Part shown: in pieces, positions 11,686-21,147 of the stretch | Layout: each line of letters begins with the position of its first letter | Numbering within the stretch: the first letter of the stretch is position 1 | From: an uncultured Selenomonadales bacterium | Lineage (GTDB): Bacteria; Bacillota; Negativicutes; Selenomonadales; Selenomonadaceae | NCBI GenBank assembly: GCA_946408355.1 | Contig: CAMJRX010000001.1 | Location: 1-64,000, forward strand | DNA length: 64,000 nucleotides | Reading direction: 5' to 3' | Notes under the pieces: model-generated | What the model saw: the letters and a program-made list of their open reading frames with translations, nothing else | Told to the model about the DNA's origin: nothing | Databases searched by the model: none | Translations under genes and position numbers: made by a program

Positions 11686-12330
11686 ATGGAAAAATTTTTG
11701 GATATGACAGTCCTCATATTGGAGGGCGCACAAGTCACGCTGGAAATTTTCTTCGTGACTTTAATTTTAAGCTTGCCGATAGGGGCATTGGCGGCGTTAG
11801 GGAGGATTTCGAGTTTCGCGCCGCTAAGGTATTTAATGGAATTCTACGTCTGGATAATGCGCGGTACGCCGTTGATGTTGCAACTTTTGTTCGTGTACTT
11901 CGCGTTGCCAATGGTCGGAATAATGTTGCCTGACGTAGCGGCGGCTCTGCTGGCGTTCACGCTCAACTACGCGGCGTATTTTGCAGAAATTTTTCGCGCA
12001 GGCATTCAAGCGATACCAAAGGGACAATACGAGGCGGCAAAAGCATTGGGACTTAAGCATTGGCAAATGATGCGCTATATAATTTTCCCACAAGTTTTGC
12101 GTGTAGTGTTGCCGCCAATCTCCAACGAAACGATAAACCTCGTCAAGGACACGTCGCTGATTTATATATTAGCAATGAACGACTTGTTAAGGGTGGCGCG
12201 GACAATCGTACAACGCGAATTCGACATGACGCCGTTTGTTATCGCCGGCGCATTTTATCTGGTAATGACGGCGGTGTTGACGTGGATTTTTAAGAAACTC
12301 GAACAACGTTACGGCTCATACGAAACTTAA
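11686..12330 (+). CDS. Amino-acid ABC transporter permease (HisM/GlnP family)
   Basis: EFYVWIMRGTPLMLQLLFVYFALP and EAAKALGLKHWQMMRYIIFPQVLRVVLPP EAA-loop motif. Confidence 0.93.
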   Translation: MEKFLDMTVLILEGAQVTLEIFFVTLILSLPIGALAALGRISSFAPLRYLMEFYVWIMRGTPLMLQLLFVYFALPMVGIMLPDVAAALLAFTLNYAAYFAEIFRAGIQAIPKGQYEAAKALGLKHWQMMRYIIFPQVLRVVLPPISNETINLVKDTSLIYILAMNDLLRVARTIVQREFDMTPFVIAGAFYLVMTAVLTWIFKKLEQRYGSYET

Positions 12331-12378
12331 GTGGTTAGTGGCTAGTGGCTAGTAATTAGAGAAAGAGGAGGCTTTGAA

Positions 12379-14190
12379 TTGTTGATTAGGAAAATATTGC
12401 TGAGTCTCCTCATTTTAATTGCGGCGACTTCAGCGGCTCAAGCGGCAGAGCAAAAAGCCGAACCGAGTTTTTCCGAGCGAAAAGCTAATCTTGCCGAAGT
12501 TAGCGCGATTCGTGTTGGTTACGGCGCGGGCACTATTCGGATTGTCGTCGACATGACAAAAAAAGTTGACTTCACCGAATCTTACGTAGAAAATCCCTCG
12601 CGAATTATTATCGACCTTAAAAACTCGTGGCTAAGTCCGACCACCCAGCGCGAAATTGAATTGAAATCTTTAGCGGCTAAAAAAATTCGCGTCGCGCAAT
12701 TCGACCCGTCGACTGTCCGATTAGTTATCGAGAGCATGGCGGAGATTAAAACGTTTCATCTTGACGGCGGTCCTAAAGGACATCGATTTATCATTGACGT
12801 AGGCAACGCCGACTTCAAACCAAATCAAGAAGTCAATTCGTCTAAGCCTACCGACAACGCAGAACTCAAAGCTCAACAAGAGGCAGAACTCAAAGCTCAA
12901 CAAGAGGCAGAACTTAAAGCTAGACAAGACGCCGAACTTAGAACTCAACAAGAGGCAGAACTTAGAGCTAGACAAGAGGCCGAACTTAAAGCTAGACAAG
13001 AGGTCGAACTTAAAGCTAGACAAGACGCTGAACTCAAAGCTAGACAAGACGCCGAACTTAAAGCTAGACAGGACGCTGAACTTAAAGCTCAACGAGACGC
13101 CGAACTTAAAGCTAGACAGGACGCCGAACTCAAAGCTAGACAGGACGCCGAACTCAAAGCTCAACAGGAACGAGAACGCGAATTAGAACGGCGCGAACGT
13201 GAACTTGAGCAACGTGAATGCGAACTTAAAGAACAACAAGAACGCGAACTTAAGGAACAACAAGAACGCGAGCTTAAAGAAAAACGCGAACGCGAACTCA
13301 AAGCACGACAGGAACGCGAACGCGAGCTTGAAAAACGCGAAAAGGAACTTGAAAAGCGCGAAAAGGAACTTAAGGAAAAACAAGAGCGCGAACTCAAAAA
13401 GCAACAGGAACGCGAGAAAAAAGAAAAACTCGAACGCGAAATTAAAGAACAGCGCGAACGCGAAAAGGCACTCAAGGAAAAAGAAAAGCAAGAACGTCGC
13501 GACAAAAAGAATAAGGATAAACAAGAAAAACAAGACGATAGCGACGATAAATCCAAAGAGACTAACGAGCAGTTCAAAGAGCTGGATGAGGAACTGGATA
13601 CAATCACCGCGCTCGAAGGCAAAAAAATTGTAATTGATCCCGGTCACGGCGGCAACGACGCGGGCGCAATCGGTCCTACTGGCGTTATGGAGAAAAATGT
13701 TACCCTCAACGTTGCTTTGGAGCTTAAAAGAATGCTTGAGGCGGAGGGCGCAGAAGTTATCTTGACTCGTGAAACTGATAGAACCGTTTCTCCCAAAGGC
13801 GCGGCTGCTTCCGATATAGAAGAACTCGGCGCAAGATGTGATGTTGCAAATCAAAACAGAGCAGACATTTTCATTTCGATTCATGCAGACGCTTTCACAC
13901 GCCCAGAGGCACGCGGCACGACCGGTTATTACTACAGCAAAAGCACGAGCGGCAGAGGTCAAAAACTTGCCGATAGCATTCGTCGCAACTTAGTCGAACA
14001 ACTCGGAACGCCCAGTCGCGGAACTCAACCTTGCAATTTCTACGTTGTTAAACATACCGATATGCCAGCTACGCTAATTGAATTAGGTTTTATCTCGAAT
14101 AAGGAAGAGGAAAAACTTTTGGATTCTAAAGAAGGTGTCAAAAAGGCGGCACAAGGTATTCTCGACGGCATTGAAGATTATTTCGGATAA
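12379..14190 (+). CDS. N-acetylmuramoyl-L-alanine amidase with N-terminal AMIN domain, long charged repeat linker and C-terminal Amidase_3 domain
   Basis: C-terminal KKIVIDPGHGGNDAGAIGPTGVMEKNVTLNVALELKRMLE... and IFISIHADAF Amidase_3 motifs; AMIN-like region after the signal peptide. Confidence 0.92.
   Translation: MLIRKILLSLLILIAATSAAQAAEQKAEPSFSERKANLAEVSAIRVGYGAGTIRIVVDMTKKVDFTESYVENPSRIIIDLKNSWLSPTTQREIELKSLAAKKIRVAQFDPSTVRLVIESMAEIKTFHLDGGPKGHRFIIDVGNADFKPNQEVNSSKPTDNAELKAQQEAELKAQQEAELKARQDAELRTQQEAELRARQEAELKARQEVELKARQDAELKARQDAELKARQDAELKAQRDAELKARQDAELKARQDAELKAQQERERELERRERELEQRECELKEQQERELKEQQERELKEKRERELKARQERERELEKREKELEKREKELKEKQERELKKQQEREKKEKLEREIKEQREREKALKEKEKQERRDKKNKDKQEKQDDSDDKSKETNEQFKELDEELDTITALEGKKIVIDPGHGGNDAGAIGPTGVMEKNVTLNVALELKRMLEAEGAEVILTRETDRTVSPKGAAASDIEELGARCDVANQNRADIFISIHADAFTRPEARGTTGYYYSKSTSGRGQKLADSIRRNLVEQLGTPSRGTQPCNFYVVKHTDMPATLIELGFISNKEEEKLLDSKEGVKKAAQGILDGIEDYFG
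12859..13170 (+). repeat. 13 tandem copies of a 24-bp / 8-aa (AELKARQD-type) in-frame repeat
   Basis: Units AELKAQQE/AELKARQD/AELRTQQE etc., contiguous, 13 x 24 bp = 312 bp. Confidence 0.95.
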
Positions 14191-14208
14191 AATTTTCTAC
14201 ATAAAAAA

Positions 14209-14238
14209 ACACCTTCCAAAATCTGGAGGGTGTTTTAA
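14209..14238. terminator. Hairpin terminator between convergent genes
   Basis: ACACCTTCC-AAAATCT-GGAGGGTGTTTT. Confidence 0.8.
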
Positions 14239-14242
14239 ATTT

Positions 14243-16456
14243 TTATAACTTACCTTTGAACCTCAACGCGAACATTGTAATATCGTCGGATTGTTCAGCC
14301 TCTCCAACGTGGTCCGCTAAATCGCCACGAACATTTTTTAACAGCGTCTTCAAGTCGGCTCGGCAATCAGTCGAATTCATGAACGCTATCAATCTGTCGG
14401 GTAAATATTCTTCCTCTGCTACGTTTAAAGCCTCTGTTACGCCGTCAGTGTAGAGGAACAGTAAATCGCCGCGCTTTAGGAAAATTTTCTGCTCAATAAA
14501 TGGTATGCCGTCCATAGGTCCGAGAACAAAATTTTTCTTGACGTCTAGGAAGTCGCAATGATTTTCTTCCGCATGATAAATTACCGGCGGATTATGCCCC
14601 GCGTTGACAAAAGTAAATTCGCCCGTTTCCAAGTCAAGCACGCCGATAAAAGCCGTCACGAACATCATCGCCTCGTTATTGGCGCAAAGTTGCTCATTGG
14701 CGGCGGCAACCACAGGAGCCAATCCATTTTGCTTGTAAAAACTCGTAGCAAAGTTGTCTAAAATATTTTTGCTGATAACCATAAACAGCGCGGCGGGAAT
14801 GCCCTTGCCTGAAACGTCAGCAACAGTTATCGCCAAATGCGTATCGTCTAAGAAATAAAAATCGTAAAAGTCGCCGCCAACTTCTTTAGCGGGCGTCATT
14901 GTCGCATAAAGTTCAAAATCTGCGCGGTCTGGAAAATTTTTAGGCAACATGCCGCGTTGAATCTCTGTAGCAACGTCGAGTTCTGTGGCAAGGCGTTCTT
15001 TGTCGGCAGTTTCTTTAGCCAAATTCGACATGTAATTTTTAAGTGCGCCCGTCATTTCATTAAAGCAAATTGCAAGGTGTTCAATCTCGTCGCCGGTGTG
15101 TATGTTAAGCTTTTTATCCAAGTTACCGCTTGCAATTTCGCGCACGCCGTTTGAAAGCTCATGAATCGGCTTGACGAAACGCCGCGAAAGATTTGTTCCC
15201 ATTAAAAACAAAATTATCAGCAACGCAACGGGAATTATTATAACGAGATTATTGACGTAAGAATATTGTTGGAGCATTTGATTTTGGAGCTTGCTGACTT
15301 GCATTAAAAAATATTCTTGAGTGCCCTCCGTCGCTTGCAGAATTTCCGTTTCGGAAATAAGCATTCCAAAACTCCAGCCCGTCTCCGGCATCGGCGCAAA
15401 AGCAAGGAAAAAAGTTTCTTCGTCTAATTTAATCGGAATAACATCTTGCTCGCCGTTAATCATTCTTTTTGCTACCGTCGCTAAATCTTCTTCGGGATTG
15501 TTCCTTAAATCACTCCCGCCCGATCGCGAAACGAGATCATCGCCATAATCATTCACGGCAAGGATACCCTTTTTTTGCGTCGAGAAAATAATTTTGCCTT
15601 GATTATTCAACACGAAATTGATAACGCCCTGGCTCTCGGTGAATTCGTTAATCCAGCCGTAAAGGTCGGTGTTTGAAGAGTCCAAACCCGCAACGCCAAG
15701 CAGATTGCCTTCCGCGTCGTAGAAAGGAGCAGACGCACCGATTTGTTGATAGCCGCCAATTTCAATCGTGGAATAAAGGTCAGAAACAATCGGCTTGTTG
15801 GCATTTTTAGCGGCGATATACCAGGGACGTTTGCGCGGGTCGAATTCGTAAATTCTTTCGTAGGAAAAATGAACGGTATCTTCAAGATTTGTATTGCCAT
15901 TTTTATCGACGACAAGGCGGGCGCAAATGTACCAACCTTTTTCGCCGCCAACAAAAGCTGTAGCGTTAAAGCCCATATAACTTTTCAAAAGTTCGGGCAA
16001 AATATCTTTAACGTTGGCTGCCAAATCCTGTTCCAGCTGAATTTCGGGAGTAATGTGGTCGCGTATATCGGGCGCGTAAATCCGGTAAAGTTCGGCATTG
16101 TGAATTTGGTCGGTGCGCGGGTCGGGTAAAGTTTTCGGCGAATAATCTTCGGGGTGCGACATTATTTCTGTAACCGCATTTGCCAAAATCGTGGCGTCTT
16201 CGCGTGTGACGGTCATTTTTCTATCAATGAATTCTGCTTTAGCCTCCGCCAATTCGCCAAGTGTATGCTTGAGCTGGTCAATTAAAAGTTCGTCGGTATA
16301 ATTCGCGCTCTTTTCGCCAAGCTCGACGCTCATCGCCGCCATATCACGTTGCACGGCGTTTTTGCCAAAGTAGGAAAAAATACTTAGCACAATTAATGTC
16401 GCAAGCCCCGTACCCAAGACGAGTATTAAAACTTTTTTGTGTATGTTAAGCCTCAT
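14243..16456 (-). CDS. Membrane sensor PP2C phosphatase (Cache-like sensor, HAMP, SpoIIE/RsbU), copy A
   Basis: TM segments, HAMP region RRFVKPIHELSNGVREIASGNLDKKLNIHTGDEIEHL, SpoIIE phosphatase GGDFYDFYFLDDTHLAITVADVSGKGIPAALFM. Confidence 0.9.
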   Translation of the reverse strand: MRLNIHKKVLILVLGTGLATLIVLSIFSYFGKNAVQRDMAAMSVELGEKSANYTDELLIDQLKHTLGELAEAKAEFIDRKMTVTREDATILANAVTEIMSHPEDYSPKTLPDPRTDQIHNAELYRIYAPDIRDHITPEIQLEQDLAANVKDILPELLKSYMGFNATAFVGGEKGWYICARLVVDKNGNTNLEDTVHFSYERIYEFDPRKRPWYIAAKNANKPIVSDLYSTIEIGGYQQIGASAPFYDAEGNLLGVAGLDSSNTDLYGWINEFTESQGVINFVLNNQGKIIFSTQKKGILAVNDYGDDLVSRSGGSDLRNNPEEDLATVAKRMINGEQDVIPIKLDEETFFLAFAPMPETGWSFGMLISETEILQATEGTQEYFLMQVSKLQNQMLQQYSYVNNLVIIIPVALLIILFLMGTNLSRRFVKPIHELSNGVREIASGNLDKKLNIHTGDEIEHLAICFNEMTGALKNYMSNLAKETADKERLATELDVATEIQRGMLPKNFPDRADFELYATMTPAKEVGGDFYDFYFLDDTHLAITVADVSGKGIPAALFMVISKNILDNFATSFYKQNGLAPVVAAANEQLCANNEAMMFVTAFIGVLDLETGEFTFVNAGHNPPVIYHAEENHCDFLDVKKNFVLGPMDGIPFIEQKIFLKRGDLLFLYTDGVTEALNVAEEEYLPDRLIAFMNSTDCRADLKTLLKNVRGDLADHVGEAEQSDDITMFALRFKGKL

Positions 16457-18618
16457 TTTTTGAACCTCAACGCGAACATTGTAATATCGTCGGATTGTTC
16501 AGCCTCTCCAACATGTTTAGATAAATCGCCGCGAATATTTTTAAGCAAAGTTTGCAAGTCAACTTTACAGTCCGTCGAATTCATGAACGCTATCAATCGG
16601 TCGGGCAAATATTCTTCCTCTGCCACGTTCAAAGCCTCCGTTACGCCGTCTGTGTACAAGAACAGTAAATCGCCGTGCTTGAGGAAAATTTTTTGCTCAA
16701 CAAACGGTATGCCGTCCATAGGTCCCATAACAAAATTTTTCTTAACGTCGAGGAAGTCGCAATGATTTTCTTCTGCGTGATAAATTACCGGCGGATTATG
16801 CCCCGCGTTGACGAAAGTAAATTCGCCTGTTTCCAAGTCAAGCACGCCGATAAAAGCCGTCACGAACATCATCGCCTCGTTGTTAGCGCAAAGTTTATCA
16901 TTGGCTTTGGCGACGACTTCAGCAAGTCCCTCGCGATTGAGCGTCGACACGGCAAAATTTTTCAAAACATTTTTGCTGATAACCATAAACAACGCGGCGG
17001 GTATTCCTTTACCGGAAACGTCTGCAACAGTTATAACTAAATGCGTTTCGTCAAGCATATAAAAATCGTAAAAGTCGCCGCCAACTTCTTTAGCAGGCGT
17101 CATCGTTGCAAAGAGTTCAAAATCTGCGCGGGTCGGGAAATCTTTAGGCAACATGCCGCGCTGAATTTCTGTAGCAACGTCAAGTTCAGTGGCAAGGCGT
17201 TCTCTTTCGGCAGTTACTTTCGTCAAGTTTGCCATTTGAGTTTTAAGCTCGTCAGTCATTGCGTTAAAACAAGCCGCAAGGTGTTCAATCTCGTCGCCGG
17301 TGTGTATATCAAGTTTTTTGTCGAGATTGCCGCTAGAAATTTCGCGCACGCCGTCTGAAAGTTCATAAATCGGCTTTACTAATTTAGCAGAAAGTTTTTT
17401 GCTTGCCGTAAACTGAATGTAAAGCAAACCCATAACCAACTGCGCGGCAAAAAACGCCATAAAAATATATTCGTCTTGCAAACGTCTGCTGAAACCTTCG
17501 ACTTGCGAAAAAAAATAATCTTTGCTTGATACGGCAACGGCGGCAATATCTTTGCGCAAAGTCAACGTGGCAAAACTCCAGCCGACAGTTTCCATAGGTG
17601 CGAACGCCAAAAAATATTCCTCGCCGCCAATCGTAACTGGAAGAATTCCGCTGTCGCCTTTAACCATTTGCTCTGCCGCATGAGATAAACTTGCGCCGGC
17701 ATTTTTCCTTAAATCGCCTCCGCCCGACTTCGCAAGCAAAATGCCATTGTCACGCGAGGAAAAAATTACTTCGCCTCTATTGTTTAAAACAAAGCTGAAA
17801 CCGTTTTCGCCGATAATTGTTTCATCAATCGTCCGGTAAATGTCATGAGTTGAAACGTCAATTCCGACAACGCCCGCCACATTGCCCGCCGCGTCATAAT
17901 AGGGCGCAGAGCAAGCAATAAGCTGATAATTATTCATGTTGAAATGCGAATATACGTCAGAGAACACGGGCATTCTTGCCGCAATCGCTGCTTTATACCA
18001 AGGACGCTCACGAGGATCATAGTCAAAAAACTCACTTTCCTCGAACGGCAAAGCCCCTTCAACATCGGGAAAAACGCTACTGCAAATAAACCAGCCGTCT
18101 TTGGAGGCGACATAACAAGAAGATTTATAGCTTTCAAAAGATTTTGCGAGCGGTTCAAGGAGCGTGCGAATATTGCTGGCAAGTTCAATCTCACGTTGCA
18201 TTTCGGGCGATAAACCGTTGCGCTTAACGTCGGGTCCATAAGTCAGATAAGCTTGCGTATTCAAAACCGGTTCAAATTGCGGATTGAGGAGCTTGACGGG
18301 CTTATAATTGTTGGGATTGGAAACAATTTTTGTCATAGTATTCGCCAAAATGTGTACGTCCGAACTAATCAGCGCGGTTTCGTGGTCAATGTATTCTGCG
18401 CGCGCCTTAGCCAATTCGCCGAGCGTATGTTTCATATGATACATCACTAAATCTTGAGTGAAGGTCGCGCCCGCCCTGCCGAGATCGTAGCCCATTTCCC
18501 CCATTTCGTCGCGCACTGTTGATAAGCCGTAAAAAGAAAGACCGCTCATAGCCAGGAATGACAATATCCCCGCTGCCAAGACGAGGACGAGCAGTCTTTT
18601 TTGTATGTTCCACTTCAT
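16453..18618 (-). CDS. Membrane sensor PP2C phosphatase (Cache-like sensor, HAMP, SpoIIE/RsbU), copy B
   Basis: Same architecture as the neighbouring gene; overlaps it by 4 bp. Confidence 0.9.
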   Translation of the reverse strand: MKWNIQKRLLVLVLAAGILSFLAMSGLSFYGLSTVRDEMGEMGYDLGRAGATFTQDLVMYHMKHTLGELAKARAEYIDHETALISSDVHILANTMTKIVSNPNNYKPVKLLNPQFEPVLNTQAYLTYGPDVKRNGLSPEMQREIELASNIRTLLEPLAKSFESYKSSCYVASKDGWFICSSVFPDVEGALPFEESEFFDYDPRERPWYKAAIAARMPVFSDVYSHFNMNNYQLIACSAPYYDAAGNVAGVVGIDVSTHDIYRTIDETIIGENGFSFVLNNRGEVIFSSRDNGILLAKSGGGDLRKNAGASLSHAAEQMVKGDSGILPVTIGGEEYFLAFAPMETVGWSFATLTLRKDIAAVAVSSKDYFFSQVEGFSRRLQDEYIFMAFFAAQLVMGLLYIQFTASKKLSAKLVKPIYELSDGVREISSGNLDKKLDIHTGDEIEHLAACFNAMTDELKTQMANLTKVTAERERLATELDVATEIQRGMLPKDFPTRADFELFATMTPAKEVGGDFYDFYMLDETHLVITVADVSGKGIPAALFMVISKNVLKNFAVSTLNREGLAEVVAKANDKLCANNEAMMFVTAFIGVLDLETGEFTFVNAGHNPPVIYHAEENHCDFLDVKKNFVMGPMDGIPFVEQKIFLKHGDLLFLYTDGVTEALNVAEEEYLPDRLIAFMNSTDCKVDLQTLLKNIRGDLSKHVGEAEQSDDITMFALRFKK

Positions 18619-18627
18619 CGAACAACC

Positions 18628-19035
18628 TCAGAAAAACTTTTTCATGTGCAGAATATTTTTTCCGTCCGCATATTCGTAGGAAATTTCATCGACATTTTTT
18701 TTAACGAGGAAAATTCCAAGTCCGCCAACGTTGCGTTCCTCAAGGGCAAGCGTCGTGTCGGGTGCTTCCTGTTCGAGCGGATTGTAAGGTTTACCTTCGT
18801 CAATAAAAGTCATTAACAAGGCGTGGGGATTTTCCTCAAACTCCATGCAAAAAGTTGCGGGACCAATTTCGGGGTGATAAGCGTAGCTGGCAATGTTGAC
18901 AAAAATCTCCTCGATAACAAGTTCCGTTTGCATAACAACTTTCATTGAGCAATCGCGCTCTTCGAGTTTTTCCGTTGCGAAGTCGATAACCGTTTGAAGA
19001 TTTTCGAGCACAGCATCAACTGTAATCTTTTCCAT
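18628..19035 (-). CDS. Anti-sigma-factor-type serine kinase (RsbW/HATPase_c_2)
   Basis: VIEEIFVNIASYAYHPE ... GGLGIFLVKKNVDEISYEY (N-box and G-box). Confidence 0.85.
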   Translation of the reverse strand: MEKITVDAVLENLQTVIDFATEKLEERDCSMKVVMQTELVIEEIFVNIASYAYHPEIGPATFCMEFEENPHALLMTFIDEGKPYNPLEQEAPDTTLALEERNVGGLGIFLVKKNVDEISYEYADGKNILHMKKFF

Positions 19036-19048
19036 AAAACATTCCTCA

Positions 19049-19345
19049 TTAAGCAATCGTCATCAAGCTGGCAAAGCCGGTCATGTCCAAAACTTCCAAG
19101 ACTGCCTCGCTAACGTTGATGAGTTTCATTGAGCCTTGCTTATTCATGCGCTTTTGAGCGACGAGCAAAACCCTAAGCCCCGCCGACGCGATATACTTCA
19201 GCTCTGCGAAATCGAACGTCAAATCCGTCACGCCGTCGAGCGCGGTCGTCAATTCTTTGGACAGTTCCGGCGCACTTCCCGCGTCCAGACGTCCGATAAC
19301 CTTGATTGTCAATGCACTACCGTTTTGTTCCTTTTTGATTTCCAT
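19049..19345 (-). CDS. STAS-domain anti-anti-sigma factor
   Basis: LTFDFAELKYIASAGLRVLLVAQKRM conserved STAS phosphoserine site. Confidence 0.9.
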   Translation of the reverse strand: MEIKKEQNGSALTIKVIGRLDAGSAPELSKELTTALDGVTDLTFDFAELKYIASAGLRVLLVAQKRMNKQGSMKLINVSEAVLEVLDMTGFASLMTIA

Positions 19346-19376
19346 TTTTAAATCTCCTTTTCTTATAGTCGCAAGT

Positions 19377-21011
19377 TTAAATTTCTTTTCTTGCGGCGAT
19401 ATATTTGTTGACGGCTGCAATAAGTTGCACCACGTCAAACGGTTTAGCAATATGATAATTCATGCCGCTTTCCATGCTCATGCGTTTATCCTCGTCGCGA
19501 GAATTGGCACTGAGCGCGATAATCGGCAAAACTTTTGCGTCGGGGCGGTCGAGCGCACGTATTGCCCTCGTCGCCTCGTAGCCGTTCATTATCGGCATTT
19601 GTATATCCATTAAAACTAAATCGTAATAGCCTGGCGGGTGCTTAACAAAAACTTCAACCGCCTCTACGCCGTCGGCAACAGTTTCCACTGAAAAACCCGA
19701 CTCCTCTAAAATTGTTTCGGCAAGCATTCGATTTAGTTCAATATCGTCAACCAAAAGAATTCTATGTCCGTAATTATCTTCGGCGTTAATTTTCTCAATG
19801 GGCGCGTCCTTAGTTTCTTCGTTTTCTTCGCGATAAATTTTAAATGGCAAGCCGACGGTAAAAGTTGTGCCCTTGCCCTTTTCGCTGATGGCTTCGATTG
19901 AACCGCCCATTGCGTCGAGAAGTTTTTTAGTTATAGCAAGTCCAAGCCCCGCGCTGATATGTCCGGTTTTTGTCGAAGTTTCTTCGCGCTCAAAAGTTTC
20001 ATACATGCGACGCATAAATTCCGGAGTCATGCCCGATCCGTCATCAGAAACAATGAACTCGCAACGCAGGTAGCCCGCGTCGGAAACTTTTTTCTTTTTA
20101 GCAGTAAGTTTCACGTGCCCGCCCGGCGGCGTAAATTTTATCGCATTATCAACCAAACTGGAAAGAATTTTGCGGAAGTTCACGTCGTCGGTATAAACCA
20201 TTTCGCGCGGCAAATTTATTACGCTTTCAAACGAAATATTTTTTTCCGCCGCCCGTTGTTTAAACGCATGAACGACAACCAAAACTTGCTCTTCCAAGTC
20301 GCAAATTTCGTTGCGCAGTTGTGTTCTGCCGTAAGTTATCTTGCTCATGTCAAGTAAGTCGTTAACGAGATTTAGCATTTGTCTGCTACTTTCGTCGACT
20401 TTGGCAAGATAATTTCTTAAAAGTTCCGGCTCGTTGAGGTGCCGCCGTGCTAAGTCTGTAAAGCCCATAATCGCATTGAGCGGCGTTAAAATGTCGTGCG
20501 ATATGTTAAACAGAAATGCCGCTTTGATTTCGTTTGCTTGTCGTTCTTTTTCTAGTTCCATTTCCATTCGCAGCTTCTCCTCCTGAATCTGCCGCCTTTC
20601 TGTGATGTCGCTGATAAAAACATAAAATGCGTCGCCGTGTTCGGGGAAGGTCGCGAAGTGCCCGTAATCGTCAATCCAACGAATTTCGCCGTCTTTGCGC
20701 GTGATTCGATATTCCACGTGGTCGAGGTGATTATTTTCGGGGTCGGCGATTTGTTCCTCGATTGACTCTTGAATTGCGGCGAAGTCGTCGGGGTGCACCA
20801 TGCCTTTGAAAGTGTAGCCTGTCAGCTCTTTGAATTCGTCAAGATTTTCGCAAGCGTAAATGTCTAGGACTTCGCTGTTGGCGTAGAAAAGTTCATACGG
20901 CTCTTTAGCGGAATAAACAAAGAATCCGCCTGGAACCTGCTCGGCAACCCATTTCAACATTGGCAAAACCTCATACAAATATTTCTTGCCTAGAAAATTA
21001 TTTCTCCCCAT
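19377..21011 (-). CDS. PAS-domain hybrid sensor histidine kinase/response regulator
   Basis: PAS region, HisKA AAFLFNISHDILTPLNAIMGF, HATPase, C-terminal receiver ILLVDDIELNRM...LVLMDIQMPIMNGYEATRAIR; GAGGGAAA before ATG at 21011. Confidence 0.9.
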   Translation of the reverse strand: MGRNNFLGKKYLYEVLPMLKWVAEQVPGGFFVYSAKEPYELFYANSEVLDIYACENLDEFKELTGYTFKGMVHPDDFAAIQESIEEQIADPENNHLDHVEYRITRKDGEIRWIDDYGHFATFPEHGDAFYVFISDITERRQIQEEKLRMEMELEKERQANEIKAAFLFNISHDILTPLNAIMGFTDLARRHLNEPELLRNYLAKVDESSRQMLNLVNDLLDMSKITYGRTQLRNEICDLEEQVLVVVHAFKQRAAEKNISFESVINLPREMVYTDDVNFRKILSSLVDNAIKFTPPGGHVKLTAKKKKVSDAGYLRCEFIVSDDGSGMTPEFMRRMYETFEREETSTKTGHISAGLGLAITKKLLDAMGGSIEAISEKGKGTTFTVGLPFKIYREENEETKDAPIEKINAEDNYGHRILLVDDIELNRMLAETILEESGFSVETVADGVEAVEVFVKHPPGYYDLVLMDIQMPIMNGYEATRAIRALDRPDAKVLPIIALSANSRDEDKRMSMESGMNYHIAKPFDVVQLIAAVNKYIAARKEI

Positions 21012-21116
21012 TTTCCCTCCGATTAAACTTACAAAAAGTTTTCTGCAATAATAACACAGCTTGCCGATTTTGTACAAAGAAATTTTTGCCAACGCAAAAA
21101 ATTTTTTTGGCCTATG

Positions 21117-21147
21117 GAAAAAAATAATCCCCGACAAGTCATCGAGG
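21117..21147 (-). terminator. Intrinsic terminator at the end of the tandem RNA element, upstream of the hybrid kinase gene
   Basis: Minus strand CCTCGA-TGACTTG-TCGGGG followed by ATTATTTTTTTT. Confidence 0.75.

Noticed and set aside
12721-13962. Long minus-strand ORFs (147, 153, 259 aa) opposite the amidase
   Set aside because: Low-complexity translations (SFEFGVLSSF..., SSSFSRFSSS) caused by the repetitive linker on the coding strand.
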